From JAPPHA01 sp964291635 (GTDB lineage Bacteria; Pseudomonadota; Alphaproteobacteria; Rhodobacterales; Rhodobacteraceae), in the NCBI GenBank assembly GCA_964291635.2, contig OZ219903.1:1-64000 (forward strand): DNA of 64,000 nt, written 5' to 3'. Positions 18,578 to 27,555 of the stretch are shown in pieces. Numbering within the stretch: the stretch's first letter is position 1; each line of letters begins with the position of its first letter. The position numbers and the translations under genes were made by a program. Below the pieces are notes generated by a model. It was not told the DNA's origin and searched no databases. It saw nothing but the letters and a program-made list of their open reading frames with translations.

Positions 18578-19348
18578 ATCCGGAGGCGCAAATGGCGCCA
18601 ACGTCCAACCCTCGGCTTCAAGCGCCACACGTATGTCGCGCGCCATTTCGACGCTGGCAGGATTGTCACCGTGCACACAGATCGAGTCGATCTCGACCTT
18701 CAGCGACTTGCCCGATTCGGACACGAGCCTGCCTTCCGACACCATTTCAAGCGCACGCCGGCTGGCCGCCGCGGCGTCATGGATCACCGTGCCCGGCCGG
18801 CTGCGGGGGGCCAGGTTGAAACTGTCGGCATAGGTCCGGTCGGCATAGATCTCGCGTGCCGGCTGCAGCCCGGCCCGTTCCGCAGCCCTTTCGGTCGGTG
18901 TACCGGGCATGACCAGCCAGACGAGGCCGGGATCGGCAGCCGCAATGCCCCGGGCTACCGCATCCGCCAATCCGTCATCATCGTTGCAGGCATTTCCCAG
19001 CGCGCCGTGGGTCTTCACGTAGCTCATCCGGTAGCCGGCGAGAGCACAGACCGCCTGGAACGCACCGACCTGATAGGCCACGAGCCGTTCGATCTCCCGC
19101 CCGGTGACTCCGGCCACGGGGCGTCGGCCAAAGCCGATCAGGTCCCGGTAGCCGGGATGGGCACCAACTGCCACCTTCCTTGCCTTTGCCTTATTGGCCA
19201 TGCTGTGCATTATCCCGGGATCGCCGGCATGGAATCCGCAGGCGACATTTGCCGATGTCACGATGTCCAGCATCGTATCGTCATCGCCCATCTTCCAGGG
19301 ACCGAACCCTTCTCCCAGGTCTGAATTGAGATCGATGCGCATGGCCAT
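18533..19348 (-). CDS. pxpA: 5-oxoprolinase subunit A (LamB/YcsF family)
   Basis: 271 residues on the minus strand, start MAMRIDLNSDLGEGFGPWKM (ATG at 19348; 19342 is the alternative). Motifs: SANVACGFHAGDPGIMHSMA, VGAHPGYRDLIGFGRR, YVKTHGALGNACND, EIYADRTYADSFNL and SICVHGDNPASVEMA, all standard for YcsF/PxpA. It is the third oxoprolinase subunit. It is unusual that it faces pxpBC and overlaps the pxpC 3' end by 45 bp. The more upstream in-frame ATG (19456) adds residues not found in the family. Confidence 0.92.
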   Translation of the reverse strand: MAMRIDLNSDLGEGFGPWKMGDDDTMLDIVTSANVACGFHAGDPGIMHSMANKAKARKVAVGAHPGYRDLIGFGRRPVAGVTGREIERLVAYQVGAFQAVCALAGYRMSYVKTHGALGNACNDDDGLADAVARGIAAADPGLVWLVMPGTPTERAAERAGLQPAREIYADRTYADSFNLAPRSRPGTVIHDAAAASRRALEMVSEGRLVSESGKSLKVEIDSICVHGDNPASVEMARDIRVALEAEGWTLAPFAPPDSGSVGHAADKVGPE

Positions 19349-19446
19349 TGACTTCCTCGAGGCCGGCAGTTGCGGAACGGATTGCGAACAGGATACGCCG
19401 GGTGTACCAATTGTCAAAGATGGGAGGAACGGCAGAACGGCACGGT

Positions 19447-20151
19447 ATGACGGCACGTCTTCTTTATCTTTGCAATAGCCCCAGGCTGCAGTCGGTCGCG
19501 CGGCTCGATGAACGGTTCGAGCGTTGGGGCCTGGATGTCGAGCAGAGATGGGCCTATGGCGGCGACTTTCCCGACTGCCTGGCAGGCTATGACGGCATGT
19601 TCCTCTCGGGCAGCCCCCATGGCGCCTACGAGGATCTGGATTTCATCCATCGCGAGCACGACCTGATCGTCGAAGCCGCGGAGCTCGGCATTCCCATGCT
19701 TGGCGTCTGTTTCGGAAGCCAGATACTCGCTTCGGCGCTGTGCGGGCGCGACCAGGTCTTTCGCCGGGGCCGGTGCGAGATCGGCTACAAGGATTTGCCG
19801 GTCACGGCCGAAGCGGCAAACGACCCCATCTGTTCCGAACTGGGCAAGACAGTTCACATGTTCGTCTGGCACAACGACGAGGTGCGTGCCGGCCACGAGG
19901 ACATGACGATCCTCGCCTATTCCGACGTATGCCCGAACCAGGTATGGCGCTACCGCGACCAGCCTTGCTGGGGCATTCAGGGGCATCCGGAGATAACCAG
20001 GGACCAGGCCCCGATCTGGTTCGAGGAAAACCGGGACCGGATGCAAGACGACGGGGCTGACGTTGATCAACTCAAGCTGCAGGCCCATCCGGCCCGGTCT
20101 GCCAAGACCATGCTCACCCGTTTCGCGGCATTTCTGAAGAACAACCCGTGA
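19447..20151 (+). CDS. Class I glutamine amidotransferase-like protein
   Basis: 234 residues from ATG 19447. The nucleophile elbow LGVCFGSQILASALCG holds the catalytic Cys, and WGIQGHPEITRDQAP supplies the His-Glu dyad near the end. Proteins of this stand-alone type act on gamma-glutamyl compounds or supply ammonia. Placed beside PxpABC, a gamma-glutamyl peptidase or amidase role would feed the same glutamate-forming pathway (inference). The upstream ATG 19348 would overlap the divergent pxpA start and is less likely. The stop overlaps the next gene start (GTGA). Confidence 0.85.
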   Translation: MTARLLYLCNSPRLQSVARLDERFERWGLDVEQRWAYGGDFPDCLAGYDGMFLSGSPHGAYEDLDFIHREHDLIVEAAELGIPMLGVCFGSQILASALCGRDQVFRRGRCEIGYKDLPVTAEAANDPICSELGKTVHMFVWHNDEVRAGHEDMTILAYSDVCPNQVWRYRDQPCWGIQGHPEITRDQAPIWFEENRDRMQDDGADVDQLKLQAHPARSAKTMLTRFAAFLKNNP

Positions 20152-21305
20152 CCTCGGAAGGACCCGTATCGACGAACGGGATCGCGAACCCATGGTTTGA
20201 CAAACCGGAGTACGAGGCGCGCCTGCGTCGCGTGCAGCGGTCGCTTGCCGATCGCGCCCTTGACGGCCTGGTCGTATTCCAGCCGGAATCCGTGACCTGG
20301 CTGACCGGGTTCTTCACCCGCGGCTACGCCAGCTTCCAGTGTGCCCTTGTCCCCGCCGACGGGACCCCGGCGGTCATCTGCCGGGATGTCGAGAAGTACT
20401 ATCTCGATTCGACCTGCGTCTTTGCGGACCATGCCGTGTGGAGCGACGGGGATGATTCGATCGAGATCGCGTCCCGGGCCATTGCGCGGCGATTTGGCGC
20501 CTCCGCCAGGCTGGGAATCGAACTGTCGGCGTGGCCGCTTTCGGCCGGTCGGTACGAAAACCTTCGCGCGCGCCTTCCCGGAATCTCCTGGGCGGACAAC
20601 AGCCGTCTCCTCACGACCATGCGCCTGATCAAGAGCGAGGCCGAAATCGCCTACCAGCGCCGGGCAGGCAAGGCCGCCGAAGCGGGAATGCAGGCTGCCA
20701 TCGACAGTGTCGGGGTCGGCGTCAGCGAGCGCGAGATCGCAGCGGAAATCTGCGCCGCGATGATCAGGTCCGGCAGCGATCTTCCCGGCCCCGGGGTCCT
20801 GTCGTCCGGTGAACGCGCGTTCCATCTGCACGGTGGCTACTCCGACAGAATCCTGGAATCCGGTGATCTGGTTCAGGTGGAAACAACTCCGAACGTGCGC
20901 CACTACCATGCCCGGTTCATGCGGCCGATCCGCGTGGCCGGAGCCAGCGACGAAGACCGGCGCATTGTCGAAACCCTGATCTCCATCCAGGACGCCGCCC
21001 TTGAAAAGGTACGGCCAGGAGTGGCGGCAACGGTTCCCGACAGTGTCTACCGTGACGGCGTCTTGTCTGCCGGTTTGCGCAGCACGTACACCAACAAGAC
21101 ATTCTACTCGGTGGGCTTACTACTGCATCCGTCAGGAGGCGAGTCGCTCGAGGCCACGCCCCGCTCGAGTTGGTCGTTCGAAGCCGGAATGACATTCCAC
21201 ACGTATGTCCTGGCCCAGGGTTTCGGAATGTCGGAAACGATCGCTGTCACGAGCGATGGATACGAGCGACTGACAAATTTCCCGCGACGGCTGTTTGCCG
21301 TGTGA
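20148..21305 (+). CDS. M24-family peptidase (creatinase/Xaa-Pro dipeptidase-like)
   Basis: 385 residues with a GTG start at 20148 overlapping the amidotransferase stop. The N-terminal creatinase-like domain (LDGLVVFQPESVTWLTGFFT) is followed by a pita-bread domain with LLTTMRLIKSEAEIAYQRRA, PGPGVLSSGERAFHLHGGY and FEAGMTFHTYVLAQGFGMSE. Canonical metal-ligand spacing is only partly visible: where many M24 enzymes have Asp ligands this one has DLVQVETTPNVRH, so it may be one of the metal-poor creatinase-like members. It is related in pattern to ectoine hydrolase DoeA and Xaa-Pro peptidases; the substrate is unknown. It ends the rightward cluster. Confidence 0.87.
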   Translation: MTSEGPVSTNGIANPWFDKPEYEARLRRVQRSLADRALDGLVVFQPESVTWLTGFFTRGYASFQCALVPADGTPAVICRDVEKYYLDSTCVFADHAVWSDGDDSIEIASRAIARRFGASARLGIELSAWPLSAGRYENLRARLPGISWADNSRLLTTMRLIKSEAEIAYQRRAGKAAEAGMQAAIDSVGVGVSEREIAAEICAAMIRSGSDLPGPGVLSSGERAFHLHGGYSDRILESGDLVQVETTPNVRHYHARFMRPIRVAGASDEDRRIVETLISIQDAALEKVRPGVAATVPDSVYRDGVLSAGLRSTYTNKTFYSVGLLLHPSGGESLEATPRSSWSFEAGMTFHTYVLAQGFGMSETIAVTSDGYERLTNFPRRLFAV

Positions 21306-21752
21306 CGGTTCGGCTTTCGTGAACCTCGCGTGCCAGAATTCGCGCGAAGGATCCTGGATGGAGTCGTCCTGGTCCCGATACCATCAATCAAACAGTCATC
21401 CGTGAATGCCGCGAGTCAATACACGGTTTCAACACTTCCCGATCGGTCACCTTCGAACGATCATGGTACGACGGGAACCAAACGGCATTCGGGGTTTGCG
21501 GGGCCTCGGCTTCGGCCAGGTCACCCCGGCTCGGTTAATGCCTGGCCTTCCCCCGAAACTTCCGGCGACCAGTGACATGATCGGTCACGCCCCATGGTCT
21601 CGCGCAAGCATTCGTGCAAGCAATCGTGGCGGTCATGTACGGAAGATCGCGGCTACTCGGAATATTCTGTTCAGGAGACCTGGTTCAACCCGAAATGAAC
21701 TGCCGGATCCAAAGCTTCCGGCATGCGGCTCGAAGACAAAAACAGGGAGTCG
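21306..21752. other. Intergenic stretch between convergent genes
   Basis: About 450 bp between the M24 peptidase and the minus-strand metallohydrolase. Frames are short or are shadows. No recognised gene, repeat or strong terminator hairpin was found. Confidence 0.4.
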
Positions 21753-22583
21753 CTACCCGGCGTCGTCAACAAGCCCTGCCGGTTCGAGAACAACAACGGT
21801 CGGTCGAAGTGGAAGATCGCGAAGTCCGAGTTCGATCGCGGGCCCGTTTTGCCGACGGATGGCAAATTCGTCGGAAACCCTGCCGAGAAAGGATTCAAGT
21901 GAACTCCTGGAAAACCAGTGCATCGGAATCACGACCGAGGACCTCAGCCGTTCAACCAGCCGGACCATGTCGCGCAGAGGCAATGTCAGACCGCCGTCCA
22001 CTGGCGCCATCAAGACGTCGACACGTCCGAGCGCCGCAAACTGCTGCTCGGAAGGATACTGGTGCAGGTGCCCAAGATGTCCGATGCACAGTCCGGCGAC
22101 CTCGAAAATGAAGATCGAGTTTCCCTCGGTTTCCACGCCGCCATAGGGTGAGCGGATATCCGTGGAGACATTGCGTACGAGCAAGTCTCCGAGAACGAGA
22201 TGATGATCGATGCCTTTCCCGAATTCTTCGCCCCAGCCTCGAAGTACATGGGGAATTCCCGGGTCCGGATACGGCGTCCAATGGGATTCATGCGCGTGGT
22301 TCATGGTCACCACGTCCGGAATCATGGCGCTCGAACCGATGTAGCCGGTATAGTCCGTGACGACGTTCAAACCGCCATGGGTTCGGATCAGGAAACTGGA
22401 ATGCGAAATGTAGTGAATGCGTACCGAAAACCTGGCCAGGGGCGCCGACCAGCTTGCCCTGTGAATGAAATCGACCCCCGGCGCCGCATCGGCGATTGCG
22501 ATGCAGTGACTCGACCGTGATTCCTGCGCGGCGAGCGGCCCTGCGCACAGAACCAGAAACAAAAGACAGATCAACTGACGCAT
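21753..22583 (-). CDS. Secreted metallo-beta-lactamase-fold hydrolase
   Basis: 276 residues on the minus strand. The start MRQLICLLFLVLCAGPLAAQ is a signal peptide, so export to the periplasm is expected. The fold is indicated by IHYISHSSFLIRTHGGLNVV, DVVTMNHAHESHWTPYPD (His cluster), IGHLGHLHQYPSEQQ and MAPVDGGLTLPLRDMVRLVE, plus the late VVIPMHWF, as in UlaG/RomA-like metal-dependent hydrolases. Its substrate is unknown. A longer frame upstream to 23066 has no signal sequence and a composition unlike coding DNA, so ATG 22583 is chosen. It appears monocistronic. Confidence 0.87.
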   Translation of the reverse strand: MRQLICLLFLVLCAGPLAAQESRSSHCIAIADAAPGVDFIHRASWSAPLARFSVRIHYISHSSFLIRTHGGLNVVTDYTGYIGSSAMIPDVVTMNHAHESHWTPYPDPGIPHVLRGWGEEFGKGIDHHLVLGDLLVRNVSTDIRSPYGGVETEGNSIFIFEVAGLCIGHLGHLHQYPSEQQFAALGRVDVLMAPVDGGLTLPLRDMVRLVERLRSSVVIPMHWFSRSSLESFLGRVSDEFAIRRQNGPAIELGLRDLPLRPTVVVLEPAGLVDDAG

Positions 22584-23477
22584 GGACAGGAACCTATCAA
22601 AACAACTCGTGTCTGGGTAGGCGAGAACACGCAAATCCGCAAGAGTACCCTGGACTGCCGGATGCACCCAAATGTCTTTGTATCGAGTGATTCGGACGGT
22701 TTTTCGCACCGGGGTGCTGCGTTGTGGGCGGCATGACGGCTTTGTCCCTTTTGCCCCTGTAGGGTGATCGACGGCCGGAGACACGGCCGGGCACCTGGCC
22801 GGGAGGAGTCGAGCAGAAGGATTTGGGGATTCATGGCGCGTGTGCGGAAACGGCAGTAGTTCCGGCATACGGATACGGTTGCGTATCCGCGGAGCCTGAG
22901 CGCGGAGGGGTTCACCCGATACTGGCCGGATGGCAGCTGCCGTCCAGATTGACGCGCTATGGGTCCCGGCGACCGGGTCTCCCGGTCCTTTCCGATATTG
23001 ATCGCGTGGGCGTGATGGCGGAAATACCGCCAGCGATCGAAATGCCATTCCGAAAGCGCGACGCATGTCGAAACTGAACCAGCGTGTCGTTCACCGGGCG
23101 TGTCCGGAATGGCGTTCCATGGCCATGGCCATGTTCCCGGGCCGGCGCGCTCGGGCGAACAGTACCCAGGACAATCACGCGGAATTCCTTCCAGGCTGAC
23201 CCCAGGATCGCCGTGGTCGGTCAGCAGGACAGCACCATCGGACCGGTCCAGAGGTCAAAGCCCCGGATTGCAGGCGGATTTGAGCGCCTCATCGGCCGAG
23301 CGAGGTCCGAACGGTTACCGCGGATTTGGACCATTCGCTTTCAGCCCGCGTCCCGATCCCCTCCGCGGCGAACGTCGATGCACCGCTCGCGTTTCGAAAG
23401 AGTGTCGCAGACCGTCTCAAGGCCCGCAAACAAGTGGTTTGGCATTTCTTGTTCTGTTTTGATTTTCCGGATGTCGA
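22584..23477. other. 0.9 kb without a recognisable gene
   Basis: Upstream of the metallohydrolase gene. Short overlapping frames on both strands show no domain. The stretch contains CGGCCGG-rich imperfect repeats near 22770-22800 and alternating CCATGG near 23115-23130 but nothing that can be named. It probably holds the promoter of the minus-strand gene and eroded DNA next to the tctA relic. Confidence 0.4.
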
Positions 23478-24190
23478 TCAGACGCGGAATTTTCCCTCAA
23501 GAAAAATCGAATTCGATCGTTCGTGACGGACCTTTAACACCGTCAATGCCATCCGCCAGGAAGGGATACGGCATTGCCTTCGCCATCGAAACGATCTGCG
23601 ACTGTCTGTCGCGGCGATGGTGGATCCCGGAATGCCAAGGGTCAGAAGGGGCGCCATCGACGGACCCGAGACGGCGTTGTTCGCGGCCTCCGGCGCGGCG
23701 GCGCCCTCGAGGAGCCCCCTGCCCCATTCGTCCGCGTTGGCCGCCCGGCGTTTACCTTCACCGTATGAGATGAAGGCGGCGATGGAGGATCCGAGGCCGG
23801 GGAGCATGCCGATGAACGCGCCGATCAGCGAGGAGCGAAAGACATGCGGCAGGCACGGCCGGTACTCGGCCCAGGTGAGGCGGTTCCTGGCCCTTTCGTC
23901 CCGAAGCGGGTCCTGGAACGTTTCGATTGCGGCACCGCGTCTTTCAAGCTGGGCGAAGACCTCGGCGAACACGAACATGCCGATGATGATCGGAACCAGC
24001 GGCACGCCCGGCGAGAGCTGGAAAAAGCTGAAGGTGAGGCGGTCCTGGCTGGTAATCGGTTCGAGGCCGAACATGGCGATGACGACACCGAGGGAAGCCG
24101 ACGCGAGGCCCTTGAGGATGGAATCGCTGATGACCGAACCGATGACGACGAACGCAGCAAAGTAGATGGCGAAAAGCTCCGGCGGCCCGG
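23478..24190 (-). pseudogene. TctA-like tricarboxylate transporter permease, truncated at both ends
   Basis: Minus-strand frame starting abruptly at GPPELFAIYFAAFVVIGSVI (about residue 110 of a normal 500-residue TctA). It runs through LEPITSQDRLTFSFFQLSPG, VPLVPIIIGMFVFAEVF, GAFIGMLPGLGSSIAAFISY (the family hallmark), EAANNAVSGPSMAPLLTLGIPGS cut here, and IPGSTIAA. After that the frame leaves the family. The 5' end stops exactly where a LysR relic of opposite orientation begins, which indicates one deletion that removed both starts. The intact protein is the large membrane subunit of a citrate-type importer. Confidence 0.87.
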
Positions 24191-24193
24191 TCC

Positions 24194-24832
24194 AGGGTGT
24201 CCGCAATCGAGCCGCTCCTGATGTCGGCGTTTCTGCCCCGCGTTTTCAAGCGGTTCGCGCGCGTACACCCGGATTTGCAGATCATGGCCGAGCCGAAGAC
24301 CCGGGCCGAGATCGAAGACTGGATTGCGAATTCCCATGCCGACGTCGGTTTCACTTTTCTGCCCGTACAGCGCGGGCAATTGCCATCGCGCAGCGTGGCG
24401 GGCGGGCGGGCGGTTGCAATCGTGCCGGCAGGTCACGCGCTGTCGGAGCGCCGGGGCCTCGCGCCAGCCGAATTCCCAGCAGGCGAGATCGTCCTGCCCC
24501 GCCCGACCGTCCGGCTGCGCAACCTGGTCGAGGCGAGTTTCATACAGGCGGGTGTCGAACTGAGGCCATGGATCGAGACGTCGAACGCCGTAGCCACGGC
24601 CAACCTTGTCGCTGAAGGTGACGGGGTCGCCGTGATCGATCCCTTTGCGGTGACGGCCATCCCTGCCGGGAAAGTCCCGGTTGTTCCCTGAGAACCCGAA
24701 ACCCTGCTGGACTACGGAATGATCTGGGCGGGGAACAGATCGCTGTCGGCGCATGAGCGTCGTCTGGCGGACGTGGCGGACGCTGTGGCGGTCGAGTTTT
24801 CGGACGAATTGCGCTGGTTCGACGTGGTCTGA
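24194..24832 (+). pseudogene. LysR-family regulator remnant (effector domain only)
   Basis: Begins in mid-protein at about SAIEPLLMSAFLPRVFKRFA, the start of a LysR substrate-binding domain. It follows with VHPDLQIMAEPKTRAEIEDW, ADVGFTFLPV and IETSNAVATANLVAEGDGVA. A TGA at 24689-24691 interrupts the frame, but the same frame continues with a normal LysR ending (LLDYGMIWAGNRSLSAHERR) to TGA 24830-24832. The DNA-binding domain is absent. It was probably the divergent regulator of the neighbouring tct genes before a deletion (inference). Confidence 0.85.
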
Positions 24833-25185
24833 GCGGGCACTGCCGGACAGCCTGCCCGCCCAGGTCAGAAACTTCACCGGCTGGAGCACGGGACGGGGCG
24901 ATCTCACGAAAAGCACCGACCGCGCCAGCAGGTGCGCTCTGTCCGCGCCAATACCACCGCCACCTGAAACCGATTGCCGGTCGGATTTGCATGCCATTTG
25001 ACTTCGCCGCGCTGGCCCTGCTGACGAAATGACAGCTGGAGCGGCGGATACGCCAGTGCGGTCAAGGTCTCCGATACGCTCCGAGCGCGGCAGCAGCGAC
25101 GTCACACACTCTATTGCTGGCTTTAAGGAAAAACCCCTGTTAGTAGTGCGCGCCGTCGAATTTGCGTTTCTGCTGTCCAGTTGCG
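24833..25185. other. Intergenic stretch ahead of the DUF1538 genes
   Basis: About 350 bp with no gene. It must hold the promoter of the DUF1538 cluster; AT-richer sequence near 25115-25145 is the best place for it but no convincing -35/-10 pair stands out. Confidence 0.35.
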
Positions 25186-25920
25186 ATGTCGAAAACCTCC
25201 TCTGCCTTGTTGGGGCGGATTCTGGATGCCCTGCGCGATCTGGCCCCGGTTTTCCTCGTGATCGCCTTTTTTCAGGTCGCGGTATTGCAGCAACCCTTCC
25301 CGGACCTCGGCAAGGTTCTGTTCGGGACTGTCTGTGTCGTCCTCGGCCTGATGTTGTTCATGCAGGGGCTCGAAACGGCGCTGTTTCCGATCGGCGAAGC
25401 GATGGCCGGCGCCTTTGCGCGCAAGGGTAACGCGCCGGCACTGTTCATTTTTGCTTTCTGCCTGGGCTTCGGCACCACGGTTGCCGAGCCGGCATTGATC
25501 GCGGTCGCGGCGAAGGCAGCAGATATCGCTGCCGACGCCGGTGCCATCCCCGACGGTGTTCAGGCGCGCGTCGCCTATGCCTTTGAGCTTCGCATGGTGG
25601 TCGCCATCGCCGTCGGCGCGGCGATCGTTCTCGGCGTGCTGCGAATCCTGAAAGGCTGGCCGCTCCATTGGATGATCGTCGGCGGCTACCTGATCGTGAC
25701 CGTGATGACGCCTCTCGCGCCCGAGGAGATCGTCGGGGTGGCCTACGATTCGGGCGGCGTGACCACGAGCACAATTACTGTCCCTTTGGTGACCGCGCTC
25801 GGCATTGGCCTCGCCAGTTCGATCAGGGGCCGCAATCCGCTGGTCGACGGTTTCGGATTGATCGCCTTCGCCAGCCTGACCCCGATCATCGGCGTCCTGA
25901 TCTACGGGGTGCTGACTTGA
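25186..25920 (+). CDS. DUF1538 membrane protein, first half-size copy
   Basis: 244 residues, strongly hydrophobic, with about six to seven membrane segments (for example DLAPVFLVIAFFQVAVL, VLFGTVCVVLGLMLFMQGLE, WMIVGGYLIVTVM). DUF1538 hallmarks are ALFPIGEAMAG, GFGTTVAEPALIAVA, and YDSGGVTTSTITVPLVTALG near the end. The function of the family is unknown; it looks like a transporter or channel. ATG 25186 is preferred over 25162. Its TGA overlaps the start of a second homologous gene (TTGA), and a PII-like gene follows, so two half-size units probably form one complex with a small sensor. Confidence 0.87.
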   Translation: MSKTSSALLGRILDALRDLAPVFLVIAFFQVAVLQQPFPDLGKVLFGTVCVVLGLMLFMQGLETALFPIGEAMAGAFARKGNAPALFIFAFCLGFGTTVAEPALIAVAAKAADIAADAGAIPDGVQARVAYAFELRMVVAIAVGAAIVLGVLRILKGWPLHWMIVGGYLIVTVMTPLAPEEIVGVAYDSGGVTTSTITVPLVTALGIGLASSIRGRNPLVDGFGLIAFASLTPIIGVLIYGVLT

Positions 25921-26708
25921 TTCAGGAGCTTTTTGCCACCTTCGCCGCCACTGCGCTTTCGACGGCTCTGGATGTCGGGCCCATTATCGCGATTCTGGCG
26001 GTCTTCCAGTTCGTTGTGCTACGCCGCCGCCCGCCTCGGCTGCGTCGCATCATGATCGGTTTTGTCTATGTGCTGGTCGGACTGACCCTGTTTCTCATCG
26101 GGCTGGAGGAGGCCCTGTTTCCACTTGGCGAGACCATGGCGCGGCAGCTTACGGCTTGGGAAACCCTTGGCGGGGCAGGCAACGGGGACTGGTCAGACTA
26201 CCTCCTGATCTACGCCTTCGCCGCCTCCATCGGCTTCGCGACGACGGTCGCAGAGCCGTCGCTGATCTCGGTAGCGGTCAAGGCCGAGGAGGTCTCGGGT
26301 GGATCGATCGGCGCCACGGGTCTCCGCCTGGCCGTCGCGGTCGGGGTCGCAGTTGGCATCGCACTCGGCTGCTTCCGCATCGTGACCGGCACGCCGCTCG
26401 CCTGGTACATCGTCGCAGCATACGGCATCGTCATCCTGCAGACATTCGGCGCTCCGCGCGCCATCGTGCCTCTGGCCTACGACTCGGGCGGCGTGACGAC
26501 GTCCACCGTGACGGTGCCGGTTGTGGCGGCGCTGGGCCTCGGCCTCGCGGCTGCCGTGCCCGGGCGCAGCCCACTGATCGACGGGTTCGGACTGATCGCC
26601 TTCGCCAGCGTGTTCCCCATCGTGTCTGTACTGGCATACGCTGCGGTTGCATCCTGGCTCGGCAAAAGGCGCAGGGCACAACTGAGACACAGGGAGTCAA
26701 AGGCATGA
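25917..26708 (+). CDS. DUF1538 membrane protein, second half-size copy
   Basis: 263 residues if read from TTG 25917, which overlaps the preceding stop. The same internal pattern as the first copy is present: FVYVLVGLTLFLIGLEEALF, FPLGETMARQL, SIGFATTVAEPSLISVAVKA, YDSGGVTTSTVTVPVVAALG and DGFGLIAFASVFP. The two copies are clearly homologous but not recent duplicates. In other genomes DUF1538 also occurs as a fused double-length protein (family knowledge), so this pair may be the split form. Its last codons overlap the next start (ATGA). Confidence 0.85.
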   Translation: MIQELFATFAATALSTALDVGPIIAILAVFQFVVLRRRPPRLRRIMIGFVYVLVGLTLFLIGLEEALFPLGETMARQLTAWETLGGAGNGDWSDYLLIYAFAASIGFATTVAEPSLISVAVKAEEVSGGSIGATGLRLAVAVGVAVGIALGCFRIVTGTPLAWYIVAAYGIVILQTFGAPRAIVPLAYDSGGVTTSTVTVPVVAALGLGLAAAVPGRSPLIDGFGLIAFASVFPIVSVLAYAAVASWLGKRRRAQLRHRESKA

Positions 26709-27055
26709 AGCTGAAACTCATCATTGCTCTGGTCAACGACGACACGACCGACGCCGTGATCGACGCGGGCCGGGCGGCGGGTGCAACCGGCGTCACCGTG
26801 ATCACCAGCGTTCGTGGCGAGGGGCTCGTGCCAGAGAGCACGTTTTTCGGCCTGGAACTCACGGCCAAGGCCGACATCGTCCTGTTCGTTGTCGCGGCGG
26901 ACAAAGCACGCCCAATCCTCGAGTCCATCAGCAACACGGCGCACTTCGACAGCGAAAGCGGCGCCGGTATCGCATTTCAGCTCGACATCGAGAATGCCGT
27001 CGGACTGAACACCCAGCTGCCCGCCATCCTTGGCGATTTGGACGAGGACCCGTGA
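26705..27055 (+). CDS. PII-like (GlnB-fold) small regulatory protein
   Basis: 116 residues from ATG 26705. MKLKLIIALVNDDTTDAVID, AAGATGVTVITSVRGEG, ADIVLFVVAADKARPILESI and GAGIAFQLDIENAVGL match the PII/ferredoxin-like fold with the T-loop region replaced by VPESTFFGLELTAK. The uridylylation tyrosine of classical GlnB is absent, so it is a divergent PII-like protein. It is translationally coupled to the two DUF1538 genes and probably gates or senses for that membrane complex; the ligand is unknown. Confidence 0.87.
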   Translation: MKLKLIIALVNDDTTDAVIDAGRAAGATGVTVITSVRGEGLVPESTFFGLELTAKADIVLFVVAADKARPILESISNTAHFDSESGAGIAFQLDIENAVGLNTQLPAILGDLDEDP

Positions 27056-27058
27056 GCC

Positions 27059-27541
27059 CGGCAAGGAACCTGGCGGACCTGACCGCGGTTCCCACGAGAT
27101 TTGACGGCTGCCCCGGGAAAGTCGGCTGCTGCCGGAGGACGCCGACGTGCGTCTCTTTCGGAGTTTCGTTGTGGTCCTCCGTTCGCGGGCTCAGGGGGGC
27201 TTGCCGCGGGCTAACCAATGCGGTCACGGAAAACTTCTCTCCTGTCGGGAAGCTGGCGAGTCCGATGAACGATGCGCAGGGATTGAATTCAGGAGTGGCT
27301 TCAATCTTTGAATGCCAAAAGAAGGGCCGACGGTGGCGGGCGGCGCAGCGCATCGCCTTGAAGGAGAGCACATGATCCGTGCCGACGATGTCGATCACGT
27401 ATTCGTTGAAGCAGGCCAGCGCGCTGTTGCCGTGGCAGTTGCAATGGCGCCTCCACTTCCACCGTCGAAGTGCGCCGCGGCGTCGATCGATGCCAGGCAA
27501 TCCAGTTCTGTTGTCCTGCAAACGCAGGTCGGCAACAAGTA
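27059..27541. other. Intergenic stretch with no recognisable gene
   Basis: Short overlapping frames on both strands, none recognisable. The last part, from about 27540, holds the ribosome site of the SnoaL-like gene. Confidence 0.35.
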
Positions 27542-27555
27542 GGGGAGGAAGACAG

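Noticed and set aside
22584..23066. Upstream extension of the metallohydrolase frame
   Set aside because: Using ATG 22583 gives a clean signal peptide; the extension has non-coding composition.
23825..25105. 426-codon minus-strand open frame
   Set aside because: Overlaps the tctA and lysR relics in another frame; translation is Arg/Ser-rich without domain.
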